This document shows positions 54,210 through 62,333 of a stretch of DNA of 64,000 bases, piece by piece; position 1 is the first letter of the stretch, and every line of letters starts with the position of its first letter. Both the position numbers and the translations under genes were made by a program. This stretch comes from Bacillus velezensis. GTDB lineage: Bacteria > Bacillota > Bacilli > Bacillales > Bacillaceae. Below the pieces are notes generated by a model. The model made no database searches. It was given only the letters and a program-made list of their open reading frames with translations, and was not told the origin of the DNA. Location: NCBI RefSeq assembly GCF_001461825.1, contig NZ_LLZC01000012.1, positions 836,717 to 900,716 of the forward strand, read 5' to 3'.

Positions 54210-54275
54210 TGTAAAGGAACTGTAATCTAATTCAAATCGTTTTGTTATTGAACTGACATTTTCATATGTTACGAT
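54210..54275 (+). promoter_or_regulatory. yocH promoter with WalR box
   Basis: TGTAAA GGAAC TGTAAT (54210-54226) is a full WalR direct repeat (TGTWAH-N5-TGTWAH). Downstream are TTGAAC (54248-54253), 16 bp, TACGAT (54270-54275). yocH is a WalRK target in B. subtilis. The rest of the recQ-yocH interval also contains a CTTGCTG / CAGCAAG hairpin near 54159-54182. Confidence 0.85.
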
Positions 54276-54322
54276 ATCACCTGTTAGCCGCCAATAAAAA
54301 GCTAACAAGGGAGGATTTACTT

Positions 54323-55192
54323 ATGAAGAAGACGATTATGTCCTTTGTCGCAGTTGCAGCAATTTCAACAACTGCATTCGGAGCTCACGCTTCTGCTAAA
54401 GAAATCACGGTGCAAAAGGGTGACACGCTCTGGGGGATCTCGCAAAAAAACGGAGTGAACCTAAAGGACTTAAAAGAATGGAATCAGTTATCTTCTGATT
54501 TAATCATTGAAGGAGAGAAACTGACTATTTCTTCAGTAGAAACAACCACATCTGGGCAGTACACAGTGAAGCAGGGCGACAGCCTCTGGAAAATTGCTCA
54601 GAAATTCGGAACATCAGTCGGCAATCTGAAAAGCTTGAATAACTTGCAATCAGATATAATTTACGCAGGCACAACGTTAAATGTGAAAGGTCAGGCTCAG
54701 GCTGCACAGCCGGCTCAAGAAGCCAGCCAGCCGCAAACTGAACAAAAACCAGCTGCCGAGACAGAACAGCCGAAACAAGAAGCTGTTAAAAACGAGCAGC
54801 CTAAACAAGAACCTGTTCAAGAACAACAACCTAAACAAGAAGCGAAGGCTGTCGAAGCAAAACAGCAGCCTGTTCAATCAAATACAAACCAACAAGAGCC
54901 TAAAAAGCAGCTGACAATGACTGCAACTGCTTACTCTGCTAACGACGGCGGCATTTCCGGTGTAACGGCAACCGGTGTTGACTTAAACAAAAACCCTGAT
55001 GCAAAAGTCATCGCGGTAGACCCTAGTGTCATTCCGCTTGGCTCTAAGGTTTATGTTGAAGGTTACGGAGTGGCAACAGCAGCAGATACAGGCGGCGCAA
55101 TTAAAGGAAATAAAATTGACGTATTTGTTGCAAAGAAAAGTGACGCTAACAACTGGGGCGTCAGAACAGTAAATGTTAAAGTATTAGACTAG
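54323..55192 (+). CDS. yocH: YocH, cell-wall-binding muramidase-type autolysin
   Basis: A 289-residue secreted protein: signal peptide to about residue 25 (ending AHASA), two LysM repeats (ITVQKGDTLWGISQKNG and [17 protein letters not shown]), a Gln/Pro/Glu-rich linker with repeated PKQE units (about 140-200), and a C-terminal 3D domain (MTATAYSANDGG ... DTGGAIKGNKIDVF) with three conserved Asp. 3D domains are lytic-transglycosylase-like (MltA/RpfB type). ATG 54323 is behind AAGGGAGG. Confidence 0.93.
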   Translation: MKKTIMSFVAVAAISTTAFGAHASAKEITVQKGDTLWGISQKNGVNLKDLKEWNQLSSDLIIEGEKLTISSVETTTSGQYTVKQGDSLWKIAQKFGTSVGNLKSLNNLQSDIIYAGTTLNVKGQAQAAQPAQEASQPQTEQKPAAETEQPKQEAVKNEQPKQEPVQEQQPKQEAKAVEAKQQPVQSNTNQQEPKKQLTMTATAYSANDGGISGVTATGVDLNKNPDAKVIAVDPSVIPLGSKVYVEGYGVATAADTGGAIKGNKIDVFVAKKSDANNWGVRTVNVKVLD

Positions 55193-55207
55193 TTTCATAT
55201 AGAGATG

Positions 55208-55244
55208 AAGAACACAAGGCGAAATGCTTTGTGTTCTTTTTTTC
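55208..55244 (+). terminator. terminator after yocH
   Basis: GAACACAAGGC / GCTTTGTGTTC hairpin followed by TTTTTTT. Confidence 0.9.
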
Positions 55245-55351
55245 TTCCCTTTTTTGACTGTATATAATCGTTATATGCGGAAAAAGAAAAAGCGTTTCTC
55301 TAATATATTATATAGAAGGAATGGATGTGAAAACGGAATCTGAAGGGGTGT

Positions 55352-55753
55352 ATGAATCTGATGGAGCCGGAATTTATATGTTTATGGAATGCCTTCACAG
55401 AATCACCGGTGTTTCAAGCATGTATCTGTACCGCTTTGGCCATTGTGATCGTTATCGGACTGTCTATGCCGGCTGTCAGGCTGTTTCAGGCGCTTGACAG
55501 AGGGAGAGGAAGGCCAGCCATTATTGAAAAGGTGAGACGTACTGGTGTGATGAAGAATGGCAGGCACGAGCTTGTGCTTATTTTAAACGTAAAAAACCAA
55601 GACGGAACGCATGATAAACGTGAACTGACACATGCCGTATATAATGAAGAGATCAGCCGTTTTTATGAAGGAGCTTCCGTATGGGTGACGGCAGCGGCTG
55701 GCGGACGAATTATGATCGCTCCGCGCACGCCGCGGCATAAGGCATCAAAATAA
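55352..55753 (+). CDS. single-pass membrane protein of unknown function
   Basis: A 133-residue protein with one membrane helix (about residues 18-42, FQACICTALAIVIVIGLSMPAV) and a basic, beta-rich soluble part (RPAIIEKVRRTGVMKNGRHELVLILNVKNQDG) that looks like an OB or NfeD-type fold. ATG 55352 follows GAAGGGGTG. I do not recognise the family. It occupies the place where B. subtilis 168 carries des-desK-desR between yocD and yocH. Confidence 0.6.
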   Translation: MNLMEPEFICLWNAFTESPVFQACICTALAIVIVIGLSMPAVRLFQALDRGRGRPAIIEKVRRTGVMKNGRHELVLILNVKNQDGTHDKRELTHAVYNEEISRFYEGASVWVTAAAGGRIMIAPRTPRHKASK

Positions 55754-55780
55754 AAAGACGGGGCGGTTTTCCCGTCTTTA
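55754..55780. terminator. bidirectional terminator between 55352-55753 and yocD
   Basis: AAAGACGGG / CCCGTCTTT hairpin followed by ATGTA on the plus side and TTTTATTT on the minus side. Confidence 0.7.
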
Positions 55781-55784
55781 TGTA

Positions 55785-56762
55785 TTAATGCCGATCGATC
55801 CATATCCTTACGCCTTCTGAGCCGGCTTCTATTCTGCATGTTCCTCCGATCGGGAATGTCATCAAAGGGGAGGTATGGCCGAAATCAGCATTTGCGATAA
55901 CAGGCATGGATGACAGTTCTTCTTTTGTACGGATGACGGCACGCAGAGCCTCCTCAGACACATTTGAAGCATGCTGGAAACGTCCGATGACAATTCCCTT
56001 CACAGCTGAAAAAGCGGGAAGGTGGATGAGTGACTGCAAATCCCGGTCAAACATATGAATGTCCGACATATGATCATCTTCTATAAACAGAATCACTTGT
56101 TCCATCTCCGGAAAGTATTCGGTGCCCTGCAGAAGATTCAGCGTGCATAGATTTCCTCCGATCAGTGTTCCTTCCGCATATCCGGGTTGAATAACGAGCG
56201 GTCCCGGATTCCGATAAAAACGTCTGTCCTCCTGGTTCAAATACCATTTATCATCACTCCACTCGGATGAAGGCTTTATCTCATACGGGTTGTCAGAAGC
56301 ACAGCAGGCCAAGAAAGAGTTAATCGTATAGTCCAGCCCTTTTTTCATGGCAAATGAAGAAAAATGGGGACCGGAATATGTAATAAGGCCGGTTTTTTGA
56401 TATATGGCATGACCGAGAGCGGTAATATCTGAATAGCCGCAAAGGATTTTCGGATGCCGCTTGATGTTTTCATAATCAAGATAGCGAAGCAGCTGATTTG
56501 ATTGGAACCCGCCGAGTGTCGTCAAAATCGCTTTGATGTCAGGATCAGCGAAAGCTTCGTGCAGATCCTGTACACGCGATTCAATGGATGATGAATCAAA
56601 TTCATTTATTTCTTTCGCATGCTCTGAAAAAGAGACACGAAAGCCGAGCTCCTCCAATTTTGACTTTGCGGCATTTATATTTTCATCTGACATAACGGAC
56701 ATGCTTGTGGCCGGAGACACAATACGAATGCCGTCACCTTTTTTCAATTTTTCCGGATACAA
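55785..56762 (-). CDS. yocD: S66 family LD-carboxypeptidase / MccF-like protein YocD
   Basis: A 325-residue S66 serine peptidase. The nucleophile is the Ser of GYSDITAL (about residue 111), the Glu is in LFIEDDHMSD, and the His in FGHTSPLMTFPIG. The family includes LD-carboxypeptidases of murein recycling and MccF, which gives immunity to microcin C-type antibiotics. Start is TTG 56762, 7 nt from AAGGAGG; that ribosome site lies in a terminator stem. It is downstream of yocC on the same strand. Confidence 0.78.
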   Translation of the reverse strand: MYPEKLKKGDGIRIVSPATSMSVMSDENINAAKSKLEELGFRVSFSEHAKEINEFDSSSIESRVQDLHEAFADPDIKAILTTLGGFQSNQLLRYLDYENIKRHPKILCGYSDITALGHAIYQKTGLITYSGPHFSSFAMKKGLDYTINSFLACCASDNPYEIKPSSEWSDDKWYLNQEDRRFYRNPGPLVIQPGYAEGTLIGGNLCTLNLLQGTEYFPEMEQVILFIEDDHMSDIHMFDRDLQSLIHLPAFSAVKGIVIGRFQHASNVSEEALRAVIRTKEELSSMPVIANADFGHTSPLMTFPIGGTCRIEAGSEGVRIWIDRH

Positions 56763-56765
56763 AAA

Positions 56766-56814
56766 AAACCCTCCTTATATGGTTTAATCTATTACACCAT
56801 ATAAAAGAGGGTTT
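56766..56814 (-). terminator. terminator after yocC that contains the yocD ribosome site
   Basis: On the minus strand, an 18-19 bp stem (one bulge) with a 12-base loop is followed by eight T and a G. The 3' arm of the stem contains AAGGAGGG, the ribosome site of yocD, and the T-run is the spacer before its TTG start. Confidence 0.75.
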
Positions 56815-56827
56815 CTCTATTATTTTT

Positions 56828-57331
56828 TTACAAGTCGACCCATTTAATGCCGCCTGATTGCGTATCATTGTCAATCCAGACATCAAAGTGATGCTTTTCA
56901 TAAAAATGAACGAGTCTGTCGACATGATCCCAATCACGCTTAGCGATGTCGCCCGTCACTTTCGGGATATTCTGCTCTCTGGCGATATGTTTTAAAAATT
57001 TCATGCAGATCGAGCCGTAGCCGTGGTTCGGCGGGCCTTTAATGTCTCCGATATGAATGGCATTGTCATAATAAGAGGCGATCAGTGAAAAACAGCCTCT
57101 TCCCCGGTAGGCTGATTCACAATCAGTCAGCATAATCTTACATGTTTGGCCATCATCAATCGAGGAAACAATGATCCAATCGTCATTGTTCGATTGATCA
57201 ATACCAAGCACTCGCGCGTCTTTTGATACATCTATCAGATTTTCCCGCATTCTGAAAATCTGAAATTCAAGTTTATGAAGCTCTTTTTCCAGCTCTTTCT
57301 GATCTCTTTCTTCTGCAGTAAACAAAATCAT
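56828..57331 (-). CDS. yocC: YocC, acetyltransferase-fold-like protein
   Basis: A 167-residue soluble protein. It begins with a coiled-coil helix (RDQKELEKELHKLEFQIFRMRENL) followed by a mixed alpha/beta domain with DIKGPPNHGYGSICMKFLKHIARE, which has the spacing of a GNAT acetyl-CoA site, and FYEKHHFDVW, a typical GNAT end. Function is not known. Its transcript should stop at the 56766-56814 hairpin. Gene order supports yocC. Confidence 0.75.
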   Translation of the reverse strand: MILFTAEERDQKELEKELHKLEFQIFRMRENLIDVSKDARVLGIDQSNNDDWIIVSSIDDGQTCKIMLTDCESAYRGRGCFSLIASYYDNAIHIGDIKGPPNHGYGSICMKFLKHIAREQNIPKVTGDIAKRDWDHVDRLVHFYEKHHFDVWIDNDTQSGGIKWVDL

Positions 57332-57459
57332 ACTCCTTTCACAGCGTAAAAGTCTTAGTTAAACACAAGTATCCATTGTAGTAAATGATGTCTTGGTTTG
57401 TAAATGGGTTTTGTAAAAACTTTTTTAGAAAAGTCTGCCGTTTATATGTGGATTGACGT

Positions 57460-57484
57460 TTTTAAGGCGGTGCGGATAGGGAAA
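57460..57484 (+). promoter_or_regulatory. possible sigma-B promoter of yocB
   Basis: TTTTAA (57460-57465), 13 bp, GGGAAA (57479-57484): three mismatches in total from the sigma-B consensus. yocB is, as I recall, a general-stress gene, but this match alone is weak. Confidence 0.35.
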
Positions 57485-57519
57485 GGAACAGTGAGCAGCG
57501 GAAAAAGGAGGAATCTATA

Positions 57520-58302
57520 ATGGCAATTGACTCACTCATCGGCAAATTGAAGTACGTAATGACGGAATCTCCTGATAAAATGCTTTCCTTATATGTAAAT
57601 ACGGATATGAGAAATCCGGATCAGCAGGGGGGAGAGTGGAAAATCGCCTTGAAAACCGGTTTTCGGAGATTAAAAGAGTATCTGTCTGCCAGTGATCCGG
57701 AAGAAGAAAAATCTCTCGTCCGCATCATGGAACGTGTCTATCAATATATCGATGGGCTTGGTAAAGAGATGCCGCGAAGTCTCGTATTTTTTGCATCGGG
57801 AGAAGGCGGTATTTGGGAGACGATTGAATTGCAGGTGCCTGTCGAAACACGATTTTATTGGGAAGAAACGGCTGTCCTTGATCAATTAGAACTTCTCCGT
57901 GAACAATTTCCGAGCACGGCTTTTATTCTCACCCAGCAGAATGAAGTGAAGATTATAGAAACCGTACTCGGAAAAATTGAAGGGGTGGAGCATTATCAAT
58001 ACGACGTCATCAATGAATCGTGGAAACCGCAGGATGTAAGCGGAAGTTCCGTATCGATGGACGAGGACGCCGCCAAAGCCCACGTCGAAGAAAACCAAAA
58101 CAGGCTGTATAAACGATTGGCTTCGAACCTTGATCAGAAGGCCGCTTCACACCAATGGGAGCGTCTCGTAATCGCAGGGGACAAAGAAACAGCCGATATT
58201 CTCGATCAGCACATGAATAAACCGATAGATCGGATCATTCCAAAAAATCTGTTGAATGAAAACGAACATAAGGTGATAGAAGAACTGTTGAAGGAAGCAT
58301 AA
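57520..58302 (+). CDS. yocB: YocB, conserved protein of the stress response
   Basis: A 260-residue cytoplasmic protein. The pattern of an alternating alpha/beta body with a late RLVIAGDKETADILDQHMNKPIDRIIPKNL is that of the eRF1/Vms1-type VLRF domain (bacterial release-factor-like fold), which suggests tRNA or ribosome contact; the classic GGQ glutamine is not seen. ATG 57520 follows AAAGGAGG. Its function is not established. Gene position matches yocB, and the length (260) agrees. Confidence 0.8.
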   Translation: MAIDSLIGKLKYVMTESPDKMLSLYVNTDMRNPDQQGGEWKIALKTGFRRLKEYLSASDPEEEKSLVRIMERVYQYIDGLGKEMPRSLVFFASGEGGIWETIELQVPVETRFYWEETAVLDQLELLREQFPSTAFILTQQNEVKIIETVLGKIEGVEHYQYDVINESWKPQDVSGSSVSMDEDAAKAHVEENQNRLYKRLASNLDQKAASHQWERLVIAGDKETADILDQHMNKPIDRIIPKNLLNENEHKVIEELLKEA

Positions 58303-58312
58303 TATGACGAAA

Positions 58313-58341
58313 GGCCGGGTCTCAAACACCCGGTCTTTTTA
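58313..58341 (+). terminator. terminator after yocB
   Basis: GGCCGGGT / ACCCGGTC hairpin followed by TTTTT. Confidence 0.85.
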
Positions 58342-58446
58342 GGACTTAAGTTTGTCTAATTTCTGACGAAGCGGACGAAACCGTTGACATCAAAGCTGAA
58401 TTCTCATACCATTTGGATAGTCAGTAAAATTGAGAGAGGTCATAAG

Positions 58447-58983
58447 ATGAATCAGACAGAAAACAAACCTAAAAGTTATACCGGTATCGTGCTGACATTG
58501 ACCGTTCTGATCAACGGGTTAATTGCGGTGCTGTTTTTTATGCCGAAATCGGGACAGGTCAGCATTGCCAATATTCATATTCTGCCGATGTTAAATGCCA
58601 TTTTTAACAGCTTTACTTTTATCTTTTTGCTGGCAGCGCTCTTTATGATTAAGCAAAAAAACATTCAAGCGCATAAACGTTTTATTTTAGCGGCGTTTAC
58701 GACGACTTTGCTGTTTTTGATCTGCTATGTCGTGTACCACTCGATAGCTGAGAATACTTTATTCGGCGGCCACGGCATCATGCGCGGGATTTACTTCTTT
58801 ATTTTAATTACGCATATTTGCCTTTCCTTCATCATCGTGCCGCTTGCGCTGTTTACGCTGATCAGAGGATTCAGTATGCAGGTGGAGCGCCACAAAAAAA
58901 TCGCCAGATGGACGATGCCGCTCTGGCTGTATGTCAGTCTGACGGGTGTCATTGTATACTTAATGATCTCACCGTATTATTAA
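58447..58983 (+). CDS. yozB: YozB, DUF420 membrane protein (CtaM-like)
   Basis: A 178-residue protein with five membrane helices. DUF420 proteins include CtaM of S. aureus, needed for assembly of heme-copper oxidase; invariant His residues within helices (QAHKRFILAAF, VYHSIAENT, HGIMRGIYF) fit a heme or copper role. ATG 58447 follows GAGAGG. A TTGACA promoter element is visible at 58384-58389. Name by length and position. Confidence 0.82.
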   Translation: MNQTENKPKSYTGIVLTLTVLINGLIAVLFFMPKSGQVSIANIHILPMLNAIFNSFTFIFLLAALFMIKQKNIQAHKRFILAAFTTTLLFLICYVVYHSIAENTLFGGHGIMRGIYFFILITHICLSFIIVPLALFTLIRGFSMQVERHKKIARWTMPLWLYVSLTGVIVYLMISPYY

Positions 58984-59012
58984 AAAAAGCCGTGCTCTGC
59001 GCGGCTTTTTTC
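58982..59012. terminator. terminator between yozB and yocA
   Basis: AAAAAGCCGTGC / GCGCGGCTTTTTT hairpin, usable in both directions. Confidence 0.85.
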
Positions 59013-59047
59013 TATTGATTGAAAAAGGCGCCTCATCAGGGCGCCTT

Positions 59048-59713
59048 TTACTCTTCAAGCGTTTCAAGTGTTGTTACATTTAAGGATTGTTCAACGGTTT
59101 TTGTTTTTGCTTTTACTTTTTCTGCGTACGTGTAATCACCATAGCAGTAGGGATAACGGAAATTGTCTTTGTTCCCTCCGCAAGTGTAAAGTTTCGGATT
59201 CTTTTTGACCTGCTGCTCGGAGTATTGTTTTGCCAGTTCCTCAGTATGCGATCCTCCATGTTCAGCCACAAAATCAATATAGCCGGCTCCCATGTTGTAG
59301 CTTTGTATAATCGTATCCAAGTCTACGCCTTTTTTCTTGCCTGTTTGGTACATGAGAGTGAATTGTTTGATTCCCTGTTTGATACTGGTTTGAGGGTTTT
59401 TAATCTCATTTCGCTTTAAACCCAGAGATTCTGAAGACTGCATGGGATCATTTCCTCTTCCTTTTGACTCCTGATATATCATGCCGAGTACAAGGGATGT
59501 ATATTTGGTGAGTCCTTTTTCATCCAGCTCGTCTTCAACAAGCGGTTTGTAATCTGTCAGCCGTTCAAGTACGATCGGTTTGACATCAAACGGAAGACTT
59601 TTGAGCAATTCATTATTTGAAAATAACAGAATGAGGAAGAAGGAAACCATGACAAAAACACATATCATCATAAGACCCGCGGCAGCGAAACAGCCTTTTT
59701 TCTTTTTCTCCAC
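59048..59713 (-). CDS. yocA: YocA, lysozyme-like lytic protein
   Basis: A 221-residue exported or anchored protein: N-terminal helix (residues about 9-31) and an extracellular lysozyme-like domain with GMIYQESKGRGNDPMQSSESLG, where the Glu after Q is the expected catalytic acid, and IIQSYNMGAGYIDFV. It matches the muramidase half of CwlT and related proteins of conjugative elements, hence its old label as transposon-related. No conjugation genes are near. Start is GTG 59713 behind GAGGGTG. Confidence 0.82.
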   Translation of the reverse strand: MEKKKKGCFAAAGLMMICVFVMVSFFLILLFSNNELLKSLPFDVKPIVLERLTDYKPLVEDELDEKGLTKYTSLVLGMIYQESKGRGNDPMQSSESLGLKRNEIKNPQTSIKQGIKQFTLMYQTGKKKGVDLDTIIQSYNMGAGYIDFVAEHGGSHTEELAKQYSEQQVKKNPKLYTCGGNKDNFRYPYCYGDYTYAEKVKAKTKTVEQSLNVTTLETLEE

Positions 59714-59904
59714 TGTGTTTCACCCTCAATTTCAGGAGCATTATGACTTTTTCATTATGACACAGATGAATGCGCGAAACCAAGCGGAAACCCGTATTTG
59801 AAACATAAATTTAAAATAACGGTTCTTTTGTCAGGCGCAGGATGTATCTGCATCAATTGACATTTGGTATAATTGGGCTACTTGAGAAAAGAAGGGTGAG
59901 GTAT

Positions 59905-60237
59905 ATGACTGAATTTCACGAATCCGGAAACACGAATGACCCCGCTGTCGATTTAGATGAGGAAACTTTATTTTTGGTTGCCCAGACTTTTAAGGCGCTG
60001 TCTGATCCGACCAGAATCAGAATTCTCCATTTGCTGTCACAGGGTGAGCACGCGGTAAATGATATCGCAGAAAAGCTGAATTTGCTGCAGTCTACCGTTT
60101 CTCATCAGCTGCGTTTTCTTAAAAATCTGCGCCTCGTCAAATCACGCAGAGAAGGAACATCCATCTATTATTCTCCTGAGGATGAACATGTGTTAGATGT
60201 GCTTCAGCAAATGATTCACCATACGCGGCACGATTAA
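59905..60237 (+). CDS. czrA: CzrA, ArsR-family zinc/cobalt-responsive repressor
   Basis: A 110-residue winged-helix repressor. The DNA-binding helix is [26 protein letters not shown], and the alpha5 metal site is within [18 protein letters not shown], where Asp and His residues from both subunits bind Zn or Co. In B. subtilis it represses cadA and czcD; neither is in this window. ATG 59905 follows AAGGGTGAGG. The protein is nearly identical over most of its length to B. subtilis CzrA as I recall it. Confidence 0.93.
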   Translation: MTEFHESGNTNDPAVDLDEETLFLVAQTFKALSDPTRIRILHLLSQGEHAVNDIAEKLNLLQSTVSHQLRFLKNLRLVKSRREGTSIYYSPEDEHVLDVLQQMIHHTRHD

Positions 60238-60267
60238 AAAACATCCCTGCTTTTTAGACAGGGATGT
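60236..60267 (-). terminator. terminator for the minus-strand membrane protein gene
   Basis: ACATCCCTG / CAGGGATGT hairpin with TTTTTT on the minus strand. Confidence 0.75.
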
Positions 60268-60788
60268 CAGCCGTACTGACTGTTATTGGTTTGGTCTCTG
60301 CTCGTTTTTAAAACATAAAAAGAGAAGCCGCTGTAATACACTGCGATGAAATAAAAGATACTGATGGTCAGCGGATCGGCCCCGACCGTTTGGCTGTATG
60401 CCTCCGGATGGGTAAAGTCCGCTGTGACCCGGTAAATTTCAATAACGCGATAAACAAATCTCGATAGGAATAACGTTAATAGAATAAGTTCAATCCATAG
60501 GTGAGTGCGAAAATACATTTTTCCGCGGCGTTCTTCAAAAGAAATGTTCCGTTTGGCAAACAGGACCAGAAGCCAGCCGCAAAAAGTGCCGAATATAAGA
60601 TGGCCGTATAAAGCCGGGTGTGTGATGCTGAAAAACGCCAGAGCTGCGGCCAGCAATGAAAACAAAATCATTCTGGTATAAAGCCAGCGGGGTTTCAAAG
60701 GCTGAAAGCCGACAGACCGTTTCACCTTTTTATACAGGAAAAAGGCAATCATTAAGACAGGGCAGATGCTTTGAAGTGTGATATGCAT
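60267..60788 (-). CDS. multi-pass membrane protein (CcdC/DUF1453-like)
   Basis: A 173-residue protein with five predicted membrane helices and an Arg-rich loop (FAKRNISFEERRGKMYFRTHLWIELILLTLFLSRFVYR). The loop-helix pattern resembles CcdC/DUF1453, but the match is not strong. ATG 60788 follows GGAGGGGG; an upstream in-frame ATG has no ribosome site. Not recognised with confidence; it is divergent from yobT. Confidence 0.6.
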   Translation of the reverse strand: MHITLQSICPVLMIAFFLYKKVKRSVGFQPLKPRWLYTRMILFSLLAAALAFFSITHPALYGHLIFGTFCGWLLVLFAKRNISFEERRGKMYFRTHLWIELILLTLFLSRFVYRVIEIYRVTADFTHPEAYSQTVGADPLTISIFYFIAVYYSGFSFYVLKTSRDQTNNSQYG

Positions 60789-60951
60789 GGTGTGGAACTC
60801 CCCCTCCGTTGAGTAGTGTATGCTTATCCGGCTGGTTTTAGTAGTGTGATTTATTCGCAGGCTGAAAGCATCTTTTATCACAGTATGCGCGTTTCTTTTT
60901 TTTGCATAAGAGAAGCGCCCGCGCCTTTTTCAGGATTTAGTCAGAAAACTC

Positions 60952-60999
60952 TTGATAAACTAACGGTATTAGTTATAATGAAACTAATGATATTAGTTT
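60952..60999 (+). promoter_or_regulatory. yobT promoter with two tandem TetR-type operators
   Basis: -35 TTGATA (60952-60957), 16 bp, -10 TATAAT (60974-60979). Palindrome 1 AACTAA-CGGTA-TTAGTT (60958-60974) lies between -35 and -10; palindrome 2 AAACTAA-TGATA-TTAGTTT (60981-60999) follows the -10. Centres are 24 bp apart. The likely binder is YobS, encoded in the same operon. Confidence 0.8.
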
Positions 61000-61012
61000 T
61001 AGGGGGATGTTG

Positions 61013-61732
61013 ATGAGAATCTTACAATACGGAACCGTTTGGCAGTTGACTTTTTTTCCAGCGCTTTTCCCGGTGAATTGTTATTTGGTTGAAGAAGAAG
61101 AAGGAGTAACCCTGATTGACGCCGGACTGCCTAACAGTCATAAAGGAATTAAACAAGCATTGCGGCAGCTTGGGAAGCCGCTGAATGACATATTACTCAC
61201 CCACGCGCACGGGGATCACATCGGTTCGCTTGACTCATTAGCTGCGGAATTTCCGGATGCTTCCGTCTGTATTTCTGAGCGGGATTCTTTCTTGCTGAAA
61301 GGTGACACTTCTTTATTTGAGCATGAAGCACAAACGCCGATAAAGGGGGGAGTGCCGAAAAATGTTCAGACCGAACCTGATCGCCTGCTGAAAGGCGGCG
61401 AGCGGATCGGATCTTTACTTGTCATTCCCGCTCCCGGTCATACGCCGGGAAGCCTCGCTTTTAAAGATATGAGAAATGATATGCTGATCGTCGGAGATGC
61501 CTTTCAAGTACGGGGAGGCCTTGCTGTTTCTGGGAAGCTGAAATGGAAATTTCCGTTTCCGGCTTTTGCTACGTGGAATAAAGAAGAAGCTGTAAAAACA
61601 GCAAGAACGCTTATCGCTCATCAACCAAGCAGTCTGGCCGCCGGACATGGAAATGTTCTCTGCAATCCCGTTGAAATGATGGCTGAGGCTGCTGAGGAAG
61701 CCGAACGAAGCCTGCCGGGAGGCCGATCATAA
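61013..61732 (+). CDS. yobT: metallo-beta-lactamase-fold hydrolase YobT
   Basis: A 239-residue MBL-fold enzyme with the canonical LTHAHGDHIG motif, then GHTPGS, VGDAF and a late AAGHGN. ATG 61013 is 6 nt from AGGGGG, preferred over the ATG two codons earlier. Its stop overlaps the start of the TetR regulator yobS by one base, so the two are co-translated. The regulator probably senses the substrate, but its nature is unknown. Confidence 0.85.
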   Translation: MRILQYGTVWQLTFFPALFPVNCYLVEEEEGVTLIDAGLPNSHKGIKQALRQLGKPLNDILLTHAHGDHIGSLDSLAAEFPDASVCISERDSFLLKGDTSLFEHEAQTPIKGGVPKNVQTEPDRLLKGGERIGSLLVIPAPGHTPGSLAFKDMRNDMLIVGDAFQVRGGLAVSGKLKWKFPFPAFATWNKEEAVKTARTLIAHQPSSLAAGHGNVLCNPVEMMAEAAEEAERSLPGGRS

Positions 61733-62298
61733 TGTCACCGAGAGTCGGAATGAGCCTTGACATGATATTGAGAGCCGCAGCAGGCATCGCTGACGAAAAA
61801 GGGCTGAACGAAGTGACGCTTGCGGCTGTTGCAAAGTCCTTAAACGTAAAACCGCCTTCCCTTTACAATTTTGTCAATGGCCTTCAAGGAATTAAAACAG
61901 AGCTGGCTGTCTCCGGTTTAACTATGTTATATGAAAGAATGGCGGCCTCTGCAGAAGGACTGACGGGTGAAACGGCTTTGCTTGCTCTTGCCGATGCCTA
62001 TATCAATTTCGCCGAAGCCAATCCCGGATTATATGACGCAACATTTCAAAAGATAAAAGACGGCCGGATTGAGAATCTGTCAAGCCTGCTTGTAGAGCTT
62101 GTTGTCAGGCAGCTGACAGCGAACGGTTATGCACAGTCTGACACTGCGATTCATGCTGCGAGAGGACTGAGGAGCCTTCTTCACGGATTTGCCGTGTTGA
62201 GAAAACAGAGTGCATTTGAATTAACCGAATCAATTAAGGAAAGCCGGAAGTTTGCAGTTGTTGCGTTCCTAAGAGGTTTGCAGGAGAGGGAACAATAA
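61732..62298 (+). CDS. yobS: TetR-family regulator YobS
   Basis: A 188-residue repressor. The N-terminal helix-turn-helix is GLNEVTLAAVAKSLNVKPPSLYNFVNG (about residues 22-48); the rest is the helical ligand domain typical of the WHG/TetR_C_13-like group (LYDATFQKIKD...GLRSLLHGFAVL). Starts at ATG 61732, one base inside the yobT stop. It should autoregulate the operon through the two palindromes at 60958-60999. Confidence 0.85.
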   Translation: MSPRVGMSLDMILRAAAGIADEKGLNEVTLAAVAKSLNVKPPSLYNFVNGLQGIKTELAVSGLTMLYERMAASAEGLTGETALLALADAYINFAEANPGLYDATFQKIKDGRIENLSSLLVELVVRQLTANGYAQSDTAIHAARGLRSLLHGFAVLRKQSAFELTESIKESRKFAVVAFLRGLQEREQ

Positions 62299-62333
62299 TA
62301 TTATTATGTAAACTAAATAAAAAGGAGGGACAA

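Noticed and set aside
57390..57415. Two TGTAAA elements upstream of yocB as a WalR box
   Set aside because: They are separated by 7 bases instead of the required 5.
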